This document shows positions 17,347 to 26,015 of a stretch of 64,000 bases of DNA, piece after piece. The stretch spans positions 1-64,000 of the forward strand of contig NZ_AUMW01000011.1 of NCBI RefSeq assembly GCF_000430885.1, read 5' to 3'. This DNA comes from Desulfotruncus alcoholivorax DSM 16058 (GTDB taxonomy: Bacteria; Bacillota; Desulfotomaculia; Desulfotomaculales; Desulfallaceae). Under the pieces are notes generated by a model. The model saw only the letters and a list, made by a program, of their open reading frames with translations. It made no database searches and was not told the origin of the DNA. The position numbers and the translations under genes are program-made. How positions within the stretch are numbered: the first letter of the stretch is position 1; the number at the start of each line of letters is the position of its first letter.

Positions 17347-18531
17347 TTAACCGACCCATTCCCAGATTGCCGCCGCCCCCTGCCCGTGGCCGATGCACAT
17401 GCTCTCAACTGCGTATCTGGCTCCGTAATAGGGCATTTCGTGCATAATCGTGGTGGCAATGCGAGCGCCGGTGCAGCCCAGGGGGTGTCCCAAAGCAATA
17501 CCGCTGCCCCGGGGATTTAACAGCGGGTGATTTCTGATGCCGAGTTCCTCGGTGCAATAAACTGCCTGGGAGGCAAAAGCCTCATTAATTTCCCAGAGAT
17601 CAATTTGTTCCCTGGTCATGCCCGCTTGTTTTAACGCTTTGGGTATGGCCACAGCCGGCCCAATGCCCATAATGGCGGGATCCACGCCGGTTACCGCATA
17701 GGTCACCAGCTTTAATTTAGGTTTTAAGCCCAGTTCCTTGATCTTTTCTTTGCCGGCAACCAGCACAACTGCCGCCGCGTCATTGGTTTGGCTTGAATTC
17801 CCGGCTGTTACCGTAGCCTGCTCATCTTGCATAAACACCGGCTTTAACTTGGCCAGTGTTTCCAGGTTGGTACCCGGCCTGATGCCCTGGTCGCGGTCAA
17901 CCACCATCTTTTGGGTTCCCCCGTCATCGGTGGGGACATCCGCCTCAACCGGCAAAATTTCTTGCTTAAATAAGCCTTCCACAGTTGCCTTGTGGGCCTT
18001 GGCATGGCTTTCCACCGCCAGCTGGTCCTGTTTTTCCCTGCTGATGTTAAACCTGCGGGCCACCATTTCGGCTGTGTAACCCATGGAAATCATATTAGGG
18101 TCGCAGAATTCGCCCAGCCTGGGGTTAGGGTCGGTACCCGTCCCCATGGGAATATGCGTCATATGCTGGACCCCGCCGGCGATGATCAGGTCGGCCCAAC
18201 CCATGGCTATGGTAGACACCGCAAAGGCGATAGTCTGAAGACCCGAGGAGCATAAACGGTCTACAGTGCAGCCGGGTACACTGTAGGGCATGCCGGCCAT
18301 AATCGTTGCGTAACGGCCGATGTTGCTCCCCATTTCTTTCATTAATGCCGTTCCGCCCAGAATAACATCATCGACCTGCTCCCTTTTTTTCCCGGTGATT
18401 TCGGCCCGTTCCAATACTTCATTAATTACCTTGGCGGCCAGGTCGTCGGCCCTAATGTTGGCAAACCAGGATTTTTTTCCCGCCTTGGCGATCGCCGTCC
18501 GGACACCTTCAACCACATAAACCTCTCTCAT
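17347..18531 (-). CDS. Acetyl-CoA C-acyltransferase (thiolase)
   Basis: A 394-residue classical thiolase that cleaves 3-ketoacyl-CoA to acetyl-CoA and a shortened acyl-CoA. The nucleophile Cys94 is in [17 protein letters not shown] carries the conserved Asn-Glu, the His is in [13 protein letters not shown], and the second Cys is in CIGHGQG near the end. It is distinct from the SCP-x-type thiolase in the same operon, so two thiolytic steps or two substrates are implied. AAGGAGGT lies 11 bases before the ATG. Confidence 0.95.
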   Translation of the reverse strand: MREVYVVEGVRTAIAKAGKKSWFANIRADDLAAKVINEVLERAEITGKKREQVDDVILGGTALMKEMGSNIGRYATIMAGMPYSVPGCTVDRLCSSGLQTIAFAVSTIAMGWADLIIAGGVQHMTHIPMGTGTDPNPRLGEFCDPNMISMGYTAEMVARRFNISREKQDQLAVESHAKAHKATVEGLFKQEILPVEADVPTDDGGTQKMVVDRDQGIRPGTNLETLAKLKPVFMQDEQATVTAGNSSQTNDAAAVVLVAGKEKIKELGLKPKLKLVTYAVTGVDPAIMGIGPAVAIPKALKQAGMTREQIDLWEINEAFASQAVYCTEELGIRNHPLLNPRGSGIALGHPLGCTGARIATTIMHEMPYYGARYAVESMCIGHGQGAAAIWEWVG

Positions 18532-18569
18532 CTACAAACAGACCTCCTTGCCGAAGTTTTTAATTTTAA

Positions 18570-20408
18570 TTAGCTGACGATAAAAGCTTCCTCCGGACAT
18601 TCAAGGGCGGAGACGTCTGCATTTTTAATCAGCCCGGCCTGGTAATCAACGTTGGGCAAGATATTGTTGATAAAGAATTTAGCGGAGTTAACCTTGCCTG
18701 CGTAATAAGCATAATCATGGTGACCGGTACCAAGCTCTTCAATTTTACGCTTGGCCAGCATTGCCTGGTCCAAAATAGATTCAGCCGCAAACAACTGGGC
18801 GCAGCAGGTTAGCACCCGGTGAGCGTATAAAGGTATTAAATGGCCTTTTTGAGCCTTGTCGGCATAATAAGCGGAGTAAAGTTCTTTGATTTCAGCCACG
18901 GATTGATAAGCCTTTTCCAGCCGCTTAAGCTCGGCGCCAAAACCCTCAATATTTTTATTTGCATCAATAAATGCTTTCCTGTCATTCATCCAGTTGGCAA
19001 AATGAACGCCGTCGCCCATTCTCATTTTTCTGCCCACCAGGTCCATGGCGTGAATAAATGAGGTTCCTTCCCAAATTGATAAAATCTTAACGTCCCTTGC
19101 GTACTGTGAAACGGGGTATTCTTCAGTATAGCCCACGCCGCCGTATACTTGGATAGCCTGCCCGATCATTTGCCAGGCTGTTTCAGCGGCATATGTTTTG
19201 ATCAATGGCGTTAAAATTTCCGCCAGTCCCTGGCACCTTTTTGCCTTTTCTTTATCGGAACCATGTTCGGCAATGTCCAAATAATAAAAACCCCTAAAAA
19301 TCATTGCCCTTATCGCTTCCACCTGGGCTTTCATTTCCAGCAGCATTCTTTTGATATCTTCATGTTTGATCAGGGGTACCCGGCCGGCTTTAGGGTTGGT
19401 GAACAGGCGTCCCTGGATGCGCTCGGTGGCATATTTGGCGGCAAAATAATAAGCAGCCGCCATTTGGGCCAGGGCATTATGACCGGTTCCGATGCGGGAC
19501 TCATTCATCATATGGAACATCATGGCCAAACCTTTGGAAGCCCCTTCGCCATCCGGAGGAGGGCCGACCAGAATCCCTCGGCAGTTGTCGTTTTCTCCGA
19601 AGCTAAGCATTGCTGTGGCGGAAGCCTTTAAACCCATTTTATGCTCGATGCCGGTACAGACAACATCGTTAGGTTCACCCAAACTGCCGTCTTCATTGAC
19701 CCATATTTTAGGTACAATGTACAGTCCCAGTCCCTTTGAGCCCGGCGCTCCGCCTTCCGGACGGGCCAGGACCATGTGGATAATATTTTCAGAAAGGTCG
19801 ACCTCACCGCCGGTTATAAACATTTTGGTGCCCTTAATTTTATAGATTCTGGGATCGTCAGTGGGAAAAGCCCTGGTAGTGGCATCTCCCACATCCGAAC
19901 CGGCGTTGGGTTCGGTTAAACACATGGTGCCGCTCCACTGCCCGTTGAGCATATTTTCAATAAACATTTCCCGGTCCTGATCGGTGCCAAATCTATAAAT
20001 CAGGTTTGCCGCACCCGTGGTCAGCTTGATGTAAGAAGTCAAGGCCGGGCATGCAGCCATCAGCATTTCATTGTAGGCCCTGTATAACGTTAAGGGCATC
20101 AATTCATCGGAACCCAGCGATTCATTGGCCGAGCCCCAACCGTTTTCCTGTAAAAACTTATACGCCTCAACATAGGCGGGAGGTAGTGTAACTTTGCCGT
20201 TTTCAAATTTTAAGCCAATTTCGTCACCCTCTTTATTAATGGGGAAAACAACTTCTTTGGCAATTTTGTAAACTTCATTTAATATAAAATCGATATCGCC
20301 CTTTTCATAACTGTCTTTAAACCTTTCCAGACCGAAGACTTCTTCCATATCAAGCCATTCATTGAGAATAAATTTTAAATCCCTGATGTCGTAAGCGAAT
20401 TCAGCCAT
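18570..20408 (-). CDS. Large acyl-CoA dehydrogenase with extra C-terminal domain
   Basis: A 612-residue enzyme of the DmdC/AcdA-like long form: an acyl-CoA dehydrogenase core (about 40-460) followed by an extra helical domain (about 470-600). Seen are CLTEPNAGSDVGD, the flavin-side KMFITGGE, QVYGGVGYTEEYPVSQYARD, and the catalytic-base motif IWEGTSFIH, which keeps the Glu. It is the first gene of the operon, with GGGAGGG before the ATG and a sigma-54 promoter 113 bp upstream. Substrate class is uncertain; long-form members act on varied acyl-CoAs. Confidence 0.92.
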   Translation of the reverse strand: MAEFAYDIRDLKFILNEWLDMEEVFGLERFKDSYEKGDIDFILNEVYKIAKEVVFPINKEGDEIGLKFENGKVTLPPAYVEAYKFLQENGWGSANESLGSDELMPLTLYRAYNEMLMAACPALTSYIKLTTGAANLIYRFGTDQDREMFIENMLNGQWSGTMCLTEPNAGSDVGDATTRAFPTDDPRIYKIKGTKMFITGGEVDLSENIIHMVLARPEGGAPGSKGLGLYIVPKIWVNEDGSLGEPNDVVCTGIEHKMGLKASATAMLSFGENDNCRGILVGPPPDGEGASKGLAMMFHMMNESRIGTGHNALAQMAAAYYFAAKYATERIQGRLFTNPKAGRVPLIKHEDIKRMLLEMKAQVEAIRAMIFRGFYYLDIAEHGSDKEKAKRCQGLAEILTPLIKTYAAETAWQMIGQAIQVYGGVGYTEEYPVSQYARDVKILSIWEGTSFIHAMDLVGRKMRMGDGVHFANWMNDRKAFIDANKNIEGFGAELKRLEKAYQSVAEIKELYSAYYADKAQKGHLIPLYAHRVLTCCAQLFAAESILDQAMLAKRKIEELGTGHHDYAYYAGKVNSAKFFINNILPNVDYQAGLIKNADVSALECPEEAFIVS

Positions 20409-20520
20409 TATCTAAACCCTCCCTAAATTACCCAATAATGCAACAGCATGAAAAACTACATTAAATTAGCTGCACACCTCCCCAAAGAATACGAAAGTTT
20501 TAAAATTTCTATATGTTTGG

Positions 20521-20536
20521 AGCAAAACATATGCCA
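20521..20536 (-). promoter_or_regulatory. Sigma-54 (-24/-12) promoter of the beta-oxidation operon
   Basis: On the minus strand TGGCATATGTTTTGCT: GG and GC are exactly 10 bases apart, with a near-consensus -12 box. It lies 113 bp before the ATG at 20408. This promoter form requires an enhancer-binding activator, and a PrpR-type gene is encoded 2.1 kb away. Confidence 0.8.
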
Positions 20537-20628
20537 TAGCATAAAAGCATGGATATATGGTAAAAACGCTCTGTTATAAAGGCTTTGGGGATAATCTTTT
20601 GTTAACTTTGAATAATGCGTTAATTTTT

Positions 20629-20692
20629 AATGTTTCATTTTGCAACTATAAAGTTTGTTGATGAAACATTTGACTGCCGTTGCTTGAAACTT
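20629..20692. promoter_or_regulatory. Cluster of TGTTTCA/TGAAACA activator half-sites
   Basis: About 95-160 bp upstream of the sigma-54 promoter are TGTTTCA-TTT-TGCAACT (20631), AGTTTGT-TGA-TGAAACA (20653) and a further TTGAAAC (20684). The outer arms also form a 10-bp inverted repeat, AATGTTTCAT (20629-20638) with ATGAAACATT (20661-20670). The perfect version TGTTTCA-N3-TGAAACA stands before the activator gene at 24490. Likely enhancer sites of regulator B. Confidence 0.6.
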
Positions 20693-20741
20693 GGCTAAAT
20701 ACTATTGCAGGGTGTTAAGGTTATTACTGTGGTTCATTCAC

Positions 20742-20762
20742 CTCCCGCCTTAGAGGCGGGAG
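20742..20762. repeat. Short GC-rich palindrome, IS200/IS605-like end hairpin
   Basis: CTCCCGCCT-TAG-AGGCGGGAG, a perfect 9-bp stem with a 3-base loop, followed by TCCTCTGG. Hairpins of this form mark ends of IS200/IS605-type elements in related genomes. No transposase is present, so at most it is a remnant. Confidence 0.35.
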
Positions 20763-20887
20763 TCCTCTGGACAGATGATGATAGAAACAAACAAGAAATT
20801 TGTAGTATAATATAAAAAAATTTACTCAAAAAACATCATTTAAAAAAAGAAGGATGAACATATCTAATTAACGAGGTGGGTAGCGGT

Positions 20888-22330
20888 ATGGCAGATGGAG
20901 GGCACGGCAGGACTTTGCAAATTAATATGGACGATCGCGGATTATCTGTTGTCGTTTTCTCGCTTTTTTTTTCCTGGCTGCTGGCCTTCCCCTTTGAGGG
21001 ACAGATATTATATGCGCTTGCAAGCAACTTTAATCTGGAGCCTCACGGTATTATTTTTGGGGCGATTGCCAGTCATTTTGCAGGGCTGTTTTTGTGCGGA
21101 GCTGTTATTAGAACCATGCGGTCCGCAAAAAGACTGATGATGTCTTCCATTGTTTGTTGCATATTGGGGACAGGTGTGTTTTTCTTTGCACCTTCGGTTC
21201 TTTGGCATATTGCACTGATTCTGTGCGCTTTTCTGGCAGGAGGCTGTGTGGCGGCCTGGGGGTTTTATCTAAAAAGCGCCACTCCCCAAAACGAGCGCAT
21301 CAAAACTGTTGCCGATGGACTAATCTATTCCAACTTACTGATGATAATCCTTAACATGTCGGCCATTCACCTGTCACCCTACGCCGGACTCGCTTTATCC
21401 ATGCTGTTGCTTGCGGCTGCGTTTGTTTTCGCACTCCGGCTTCCCGCGGATGGAGACAAGGCTGCTCCATCTTCCTCTGAACAGGCGGACACCAGGGTCA
21501 GTATTATTAAACCCCTAATTTTTTTGTGCTTATTTATTATAATCATCACCATCAACTCTGGATTGATGTATCAGGTCTTAAACCCTGCATTCGCTCATCT
21601 GGAATGGCTGACAAGCTGGTATTGGGCTATTCCCTATATTATTGCGCTGTTTGTTATGAGGAATCTCCCCCCGAAAACAAACAGAGCCTACATACTCTAC
21701 GTGGCTATCGCTATGATCGGGTTTTCCTTTATTGCATTTATGAGCCTTGACCGTTCTGCGGCAAGCTACCTGGTAGTGGATACGCTAATGTTGGGCGCCT
21801 GCGGCGTGTACGATTTATTCTGGTGGAGCATTCTTGGAGAAATGCTGGAGTTTGACAGAAATCCTGCAAAGGTTTTTGGCATCGGACTCTCTTCCAATGT
21901 ACTGGGTGTGCTGTTAGGCGGACTGATCGGAACCGCTATCACTTTGGCGGGCGGAGATAGCCAGAATTCAACGCTTATAGCGCTGGGAGTGGTTTGCATT
22001 ACGCTTGTTATCCTTCCTTTATTACACAAGCGGCTGTCCGTGGTGCTCAAAGATCATGTTTATCTCACAGTGCTTTCCGAAATGCCTCCGGAAGAGAAAA
22101 GCAGGTTCTTGAATAGTACCATTGCCCTGGAGCAGCTTACGGAGCGTGAATGTGAAATTGCAAACCTGCTTTTCAGGGGGAAAACCTACAAAGCCATTGC
22201 AGCCGAGCTGCATATAAGCGAGAACACAGTGAAAACCCATATCAAGAATATCTATGCCAAGTATAAAATACAAAACCGGACCGAACTGTTCAATATTATG
22301 CTGGAACAGCGAGCCTCCATTAACCAATAG
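20888..22330 (+). CDS. LuxR-family regulator with 12-TM (MFS-like) N-terminal domain
   Basis: A 480-residue protein. Residues about 15-385 form roughly 12 hydrophobic segments like a major-facilitator permease. Residues 410-475 are a GerE/LuxR helix-turn-helix (LTERECEIANLLFRGKTYKA then ISENTVKTHIKNIYAKY). It is thus a one-component, membrane-bound regulator in which the transporter-like part probably senses a ligand. The GTG at 20876 overlaps the GAGGTGG ribosome-binding site, so the ATG at 20888 is chosen. It is divergent from the beta-oxidation operon, sharing a 480-bp control region. Its ligand and targets are unknown. Confidence 0.85.
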   Translation: MADGGHGRTLQINMDDRGLSVVVFSLFFSWLLAFPFEGQILYALASNFNLEPHGIIFGAIASHFAGLFLCGAVIRTMRSAKRLMMSSIVCCILGTGVFFFAPSVLWHIALILCAFLAGGCVAAWGFYLKSATPQNERIKTVADGLIYSNLLMIILNMSAIHLSPYAGLALSMLLLAAAFVFALRLPADGDKAAPSSSEQADTRVSIIKPLIFLCLFIIIITINSGLMYQVLNPAFAHLEWLTSWYWAIPYIIALFVMRNLPPKTNRAYILYVAIAMIGFSFIAFMSLDRSAASYLVVDTLMLGACGVYDLFWWSILGEMLEFDRNPAKVFGIGLSSNVLGVLLGGLIGTAITLAGGDSQNSTLIALGVVCITLVILPLLHKRLSVVLKDHVYLTVLSEMPPEEKSRFLNSTIALEQLTERECEIANLLFRGKTYKAIAAELHISENTVKTHIKNIYAKYKIQNRTELFNIMLEQRASINQ

Positions 22331-22359
22331 TGTAAAATGCTGATGCACAGCCGTTTGAA

Positions 22360-22389
22360 AAGCCCCTCACCCGAAAAGGTGAGGGGCTT
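22360..22389 (+). terminator. Hairpin after the LuxR gene
   Basis: A perfect 12-bp stem AAGCCCCTCACC / GGTGAGGGGCTT with a 6-base loop lies 30 bp past the stop. It lacks a clear T-tract. It stands between the convergent LuxR and sigma-54 activator genes and could act in both directions. Confidence 0.6.
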
Positions 22390-22408
22390 CCTGCGGCCCT
22401 TCGCTATG

Positions 22409-22437
22409 CCATGGGGACGCTCAAACCGTCCCCATGG
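22409..22437. repeat. GGGGACG hairpin (REP-like)
   Basis: CCATGGGGACG / CGTCCCCATGG, an 11-bp perfect stem with a 7-base loop in the convergent intergenic gap. It resembles the GGGGACA/TGTCCCC hairpins elsewhere in the window. Confidence 0.5.
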
Positions 22438-22512
22438 CTCCGCTACCTTTAATTTTAGCTGTAGCACCAACTACTCGCAAGTGTCAGTAACCAGTATGAT
22501 AAAACCGGCCCA

Positions 22513-24429
22513 TCAATATATAGCCTTATCCAAGGCTTTAACTTTGCGCCATAAAGTTGTCCTGCTGGCCCCGGTTAGTTCTGAAATTTCCTTGATGCTG
22601 GCCCCGGTAGAAAGAAGATATTCAATGACCTGCCTTTCCATATCTTCCAGCTTGCCTATTTTTAATGTTATTGAATTCTCATCACCGGTACGGACTTTAA
22701 AGGTTTTTCTAATCTTTTCATCAATAAGTTTATCAATTAAATTTTCGCAGCTTTGCTTGGGTTCAAACAAAAGAACATACTTGTGCATAACATTTTGCAA
22801 TTCCCTGATATTACCGGGCCAGCTATACTTTTTTAATTTTTCCAAAGCTGGCTCCGATAAAAGAGGTACATGTTTTTTCTCTTCAAAAACAAAAACTTTT
22901 ATAAAATGGTTGGCGAGCAGGTCGATATCTTCTTTCCGCACCCGCAGCGGTGGAATATCCAGGTTTAACACTTCCAGCCGGTGGTACAAATCGCTGCGGA
23001 AATTTCCTTGCGCCACTGCCTGGTAGAGTTCATAATTAGTGGCCGCCATAACTCTGACATCAACAGGTATGACCCTGTCGCTGCCAAGCCTCATAATTTC
23101 CCGTTCCTGCAAGACCCGCAGCAACCGGGCCTGCACCGGCAAAGTCATTTCCCCTATTTCATCTAAAAATATGGTGCCGCCGTGCGCCATTTCAAAAAGG
23201 CCGGTTTTACCACCTTTTTTAGCTCCGGTAAAGGCGCCTTCCTCATAACCGAAAAGCTCGCTCTCGAGCAAATTTTCCGGCAGCGCGGCACAATTTATGG
23301 CTACAAACGGGGCCTTGCGCCTGTCGCTGGCATTATGAATGCTTTGGGCAAACAACTCTTTGCCGGTCCCTGTTTCACCGCAAATCAGCACTGTGGCATT
23401 GGCGGCGGCAAATTTTTTGGCGCTTTTTATGGTGTCTTTCAGCACCGCGCTGTTTCCGATAATATCTTTAAAAGTATGTTTGGCGTACAAGCCCTTTTTA
23501 AACAACTGCCGCCGCAAATTTTGTTCCATCACCTGAATTCTATCGGCACTTTGAAAGAGTATCAGTAAATCTTTTTCCTTATCGTCGGCGGAAAGGGGCA
23601 TACTGCTGACCCAAAATTGTTTTCTGCCTATTTCTTTAAACTCTTCTTCACCTTGCGTACCGTTAAATAAAGGACCCAAAATAGACGACCGGCGTAATTC
23701 CTCCACGTTCCGCCCGATAAAATGATTAACATCGGTTTCCAACAGGTTTTGCGCGGCAGGATTGATAAAAGATATCCTTTTTAATTCATCAACAATAAGA
23801 ATGCCGTCATTACTGTTTTCCAGCACAGACCGGAACCGTTTTAAACGTGCCTGGTTCCGGCGGATACCATGTACCAATTCTATCGCTCTTCTCATCGAGC
23901 TGAAGATCGCTTCATAGCCTGACCGGACAAGAACGGCGTTGGCCCCCGAACGCTTGGCCATTTCGTAAATGCACAAGCCCGTGCTTACCATTACATCAGC
24001 ATCGGACCTCAACATTTTAGCGGCCTGTTCTTCCATTTCATATATATCGCTGTAAGGGTAACACTCAACTTCAATTCCAAGAATTTTGGTTATAGTCTCA
24101 AAATCGGGACAAAACTCCTGGTTATGACCGAGAAAAGCTATTTTGTTCCCCATCATCTTGGCGGAATGAAGGGCCTGCAGGATGTCGAAAGATGTGATTT
24201 CTATTGATACCACAGGCACGGAAACCGCTTTTTTAATTTTTTTGCCGGTTACACCCCTGCTGATAATAACGTCTACTCCCTGGTGTTCAAATTGATAGGC
24301 CAAAGAGACGCCTTCTTCAAGGACACCTTCTTTTATTTGCAAATCCAGCTTCATTTCGCCGGCTATTTTTTTTATATAATCAGATAGCTCCGGGTAGGTA
24401 GATATTACGCCAATCTTTACGTCAGACAT
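22513..24429 (-). CDS. PrpR-type sigma-54-dependent transcriptional activator (B)
   Basis: A 638-residue enhancer-binding protein: PrpR N-terminal domain (1-175), PAS-like region (198-300), AAA+ domain (322-560) with Walker A GETGTGKE (351-358), GAFTGA (398-403) and Walker B GTIFLDE (418-424), and a C-terminal Fis-type helix-turn-helix (about 609-633). A strong AAAGGGGGG precedes the ATG. The operator TGTTTCA-N3-TGAAACA sits 60 bp upstream and related sites lie before the beta-oxidation operon. It is therefore the best candidate to switch on that operon and to control itself. The inducer is probably an intermediate of the pathway, but this is inference. Confidence 0.9.
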   Translation of the reverse strand: MSDVKIGVISTYPELSDYIKKIAGEMKLDLQIKEGVLEEGVSLAYQFEHQGVDVIISRGVTGKKIKKAVSVPVVSIEITSFDILQALHSAKMMGNKIAFLGHNQEFCPDFETITKILGIEVECYPYSDIYEMEEQAAKMLRSDADVMVSTGLCIYEMAKRSGANAVLVRSGYEAIFSSMRRAIELVHGIRRNQARLKRFRSVLENSNDGILIVDELKRISFINPAAQNLLETDVNHFIGRNVEELRRSSILGPLFNGTQGEEEFKEIGRKQFWVSSMPLSADDKEKDLLILFQSADRIQVMEQNLRRQLFKKGLYAKHTFKDIIGNSAVLKDTIKSAKKFAAANATVLICGETGTGKELFAQSIHNASDRRKAPFVAINCAALPENLLESELFGYEEGAFTGAKKGGKTGLFEMAHGGTIFLDEIGEMTLPVQARLLRVLQEREIMRLGSDRVIPVDVRVMAATNYELYQAVAQGNFRSDLYHRLEVLNLDIPPLRVRKEDIDLLANHFIKVFVFEEKKHVPLLSEPALEKLKKYSWPGNIRELQNVMHKYVLLFEPKQSCENLIDKLIDEKIRKTFKVRTGDENSITLKIGKLEDMERQVIEYLLSTGASIKEISELTGASRTTLWRKVKALDKAIY

Positions 24430-24489
24430 GAATTACCCCCCTTTTCAAAAAAATCAGATCACTTAATTAGTTTATCATAAAATTCTTAA

Positions 24490-24506
24490 TGTTTCACCTT
24501 GAAACA
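24490..24506. promoter_or_regulatory. Perfect TGTTTCA-N3-TGAAACA operator
   Basis: A 17-bp perfect dyad 60 bp upstream of the activator B start codon. The same arms recur before the beta-oxidation operon (20629-20692) and, as TTTCA-N3-TGAAA, before the permease gene (27573-27585). Likely binding site of activator B. Confidence 0.6.
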
Positions 24507-24510
24507 CAGA

Positions 24511-24549
24511 TTAAAAAAAGACGCTCTCAGTTACTACACTGATAGCGTC
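24511..24549 (-). terminator. Terminator of the DUF362 gene
   Basis: On the minus strand, GACGCTATCAG / CTGAGAGCGTC stem (24520-24530 with 24539-24549) followed by seven T residues. Confidence 0.85.
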
Positions 24550-24563
24550 AAACTATAAAATTT

Positions 24564-25859
24564 TTACATTATAAACATATCCATATCAAAACCGTCTTCT
24601 TTTTTATAGCGATTAAAAATATAGCGGCGATAATTGATGTATTGGTCATAATCACAATGAATGCCTTGTTCAGCAAGTAATTTTTGAAGCTGGCCCAAAT
24701 CCGGAGGGCAACCCTTAACAGCAATAGCCTGCCTGATATTCGGATTATCCTTATTTTGAAGACAGGCGCATTTGCCAAAAAGTAATGTCTTTTCAAATCC
24801 GGGGCTGGCACTTTGCCTTTTCCCGGATAAAACCTCGATGCCCGGAAAAGGTTCTCCCTTAAAGGCAGAAGACAACAGAATCAGCAAAGGGTTATAAAGC
24901 TTGGAACATGATGTACAAAGAGAGCTGTCATACTTTCTAATGGCTATCCCTGTAATGCCTCGTTTTTTAAAGCCGGCCGGGCCGGAATCATCTTCCGCCC
25001 AAGGCCAATCATATTCGTACTTCTCCGCATGATCTTCTAATCGCTCACCGCGCAACTCGATATCGGACAGCCCAACAACACTGCGCCCACTGCGCCCGGC
25101 AAAAAATTTCAGGTATTCAACATCCGAGGCATTATAGCCCATCAAAGCCGCCCCAACCACGTCACAGGCCAGCATGTCCCGGGAAGCCACCAGCAAGTCC
25201 TTCCTATAAGCCTTGCCGGTAGCCCCCGGTCCTTTGGCCAGTGCATAAATGCCATCAATTACGGTAAGGGCAATGGGCAGCTTTTCCCCGATCAAAGGAA
25301 AGGCGTGTTCAAGGTCCAGCTCTTTGCCATGGCACTGCATTTTAGACTTGCGGCTGAGACATCCTTTTAGATTTTTAATTCCCAGGGAAACTTGGCACTG
25401 GTTATGGGTTTTGAGGACCGGCACATTAATAATTTTATCGGCTTGGAGAGCCCTTTTGGCAATAGCAAATTCAAAACCGCCAACATCAACCTTGTCAAAA
25501 CCATCCTCATTGAAATCAACCAGTTCAACGCCAAATTCTTCGGCTAGTTTTTCATAGCCCAGTTCTTTAAAAATTTTCTTGGCAATAGAACCGCTAACCC
25601 CAAGGGTGGCTTCACCCACGGCAATATTACCAAAACCTTCTTCATGCAGAATTCTAACCAGCGCAAAAATTACCGCAGTAGTCGTGATTACCCCATAGGG
25701 CGGAAAAGGAAGCTCAAAGTCCCAGGCAACAATATTGGGCTTAATTAAAATGCTATCTCGTTGATTAAATTCCTTTAATCCATCACACAATTCAATTGCT
25801 TGTTTAACCGAAGTGTAAGCATCAGTATGCTTTACAATTGAAACCACCGGTGCCGTCAT
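24564..25859 (-). CDS. DUF362-domain protein (possible iron-sulfur protein)
   Basis: A 431-residue protein with the DUF362 core: KPNIVAWDFE near the start, VPVLKTHNQCQVSLGIKNLKGCL in the middle (about 150-172), and VIDGIYALAKGPGATG followed by DMLACDVVGAALMGY. The C-terminal third has SLCTSCSKLYNPL and further Cys (GKCACLQN, KGCPPD) that could bind a metal centre. DUF362 proteins are common in anaerobes and often lie near redox or CoA enzymes, but their reaction is unproven. GGAAGGAG precedes the ATG. It may form a unit with the permease gene upstream (156-bp gap). Confidence 0.8.
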   Translation of the reverse strand: MTAPVVSIVKHTDAYTSVKQAIELCDGLKEFNQRDSILIKPNIVAWDFELPFPPYGVITTTAVIFALVRILHEEGFGNIAVGEATLGVSGSIAKKIFKELGYEKLAEEFGVELVDFNEDGFDKVDVGGFEFAIAKRALQADKIINVPVLKTHNQCQVSLGIKNLKGCLSRKSKMQCHGKELDLEHAFPLIGEKLPIALTVIDGIYALAKGPGATGKAYRKDLLVASRDMLACDVVGAALMGYNASDVEYLKFFAGRSGRSVVGLSDIELRGERLEDHAEKYEYDWPWAEDDSGPAGFKKRGITGIAIRKYDSSLCTSCSKLYNPLLILLSSAFKGEPFPGIEVLSGKRQSASPGFEKTLLFGKCACLQNKDNPNIRQAIAVKGCPPDLGQLQKLLAEQGIHCDYDQYINYRRYIFNRYKKEDGFDMDMFIM

Positions 25860-26015
25860 ATTAATCTCCTTCCTGCATTAAGATGAATTAAATTTAGCTT
25901 TAACGCTGACAACTATTTCATTTTCCCAGTTTTAACCATAATCTTCGCAGACAATTATTTTTAATGAACCCTCCAATACACAATCCATAACCATCTGAAT
26001 AACCTCCGCAACAGG

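Noticed and set aside
20742-20762. Complete IS200/IS605 insertion sequence
   Set aside because: Only an end-like hairpin is visible; no transposase frame or second end was found nearby.
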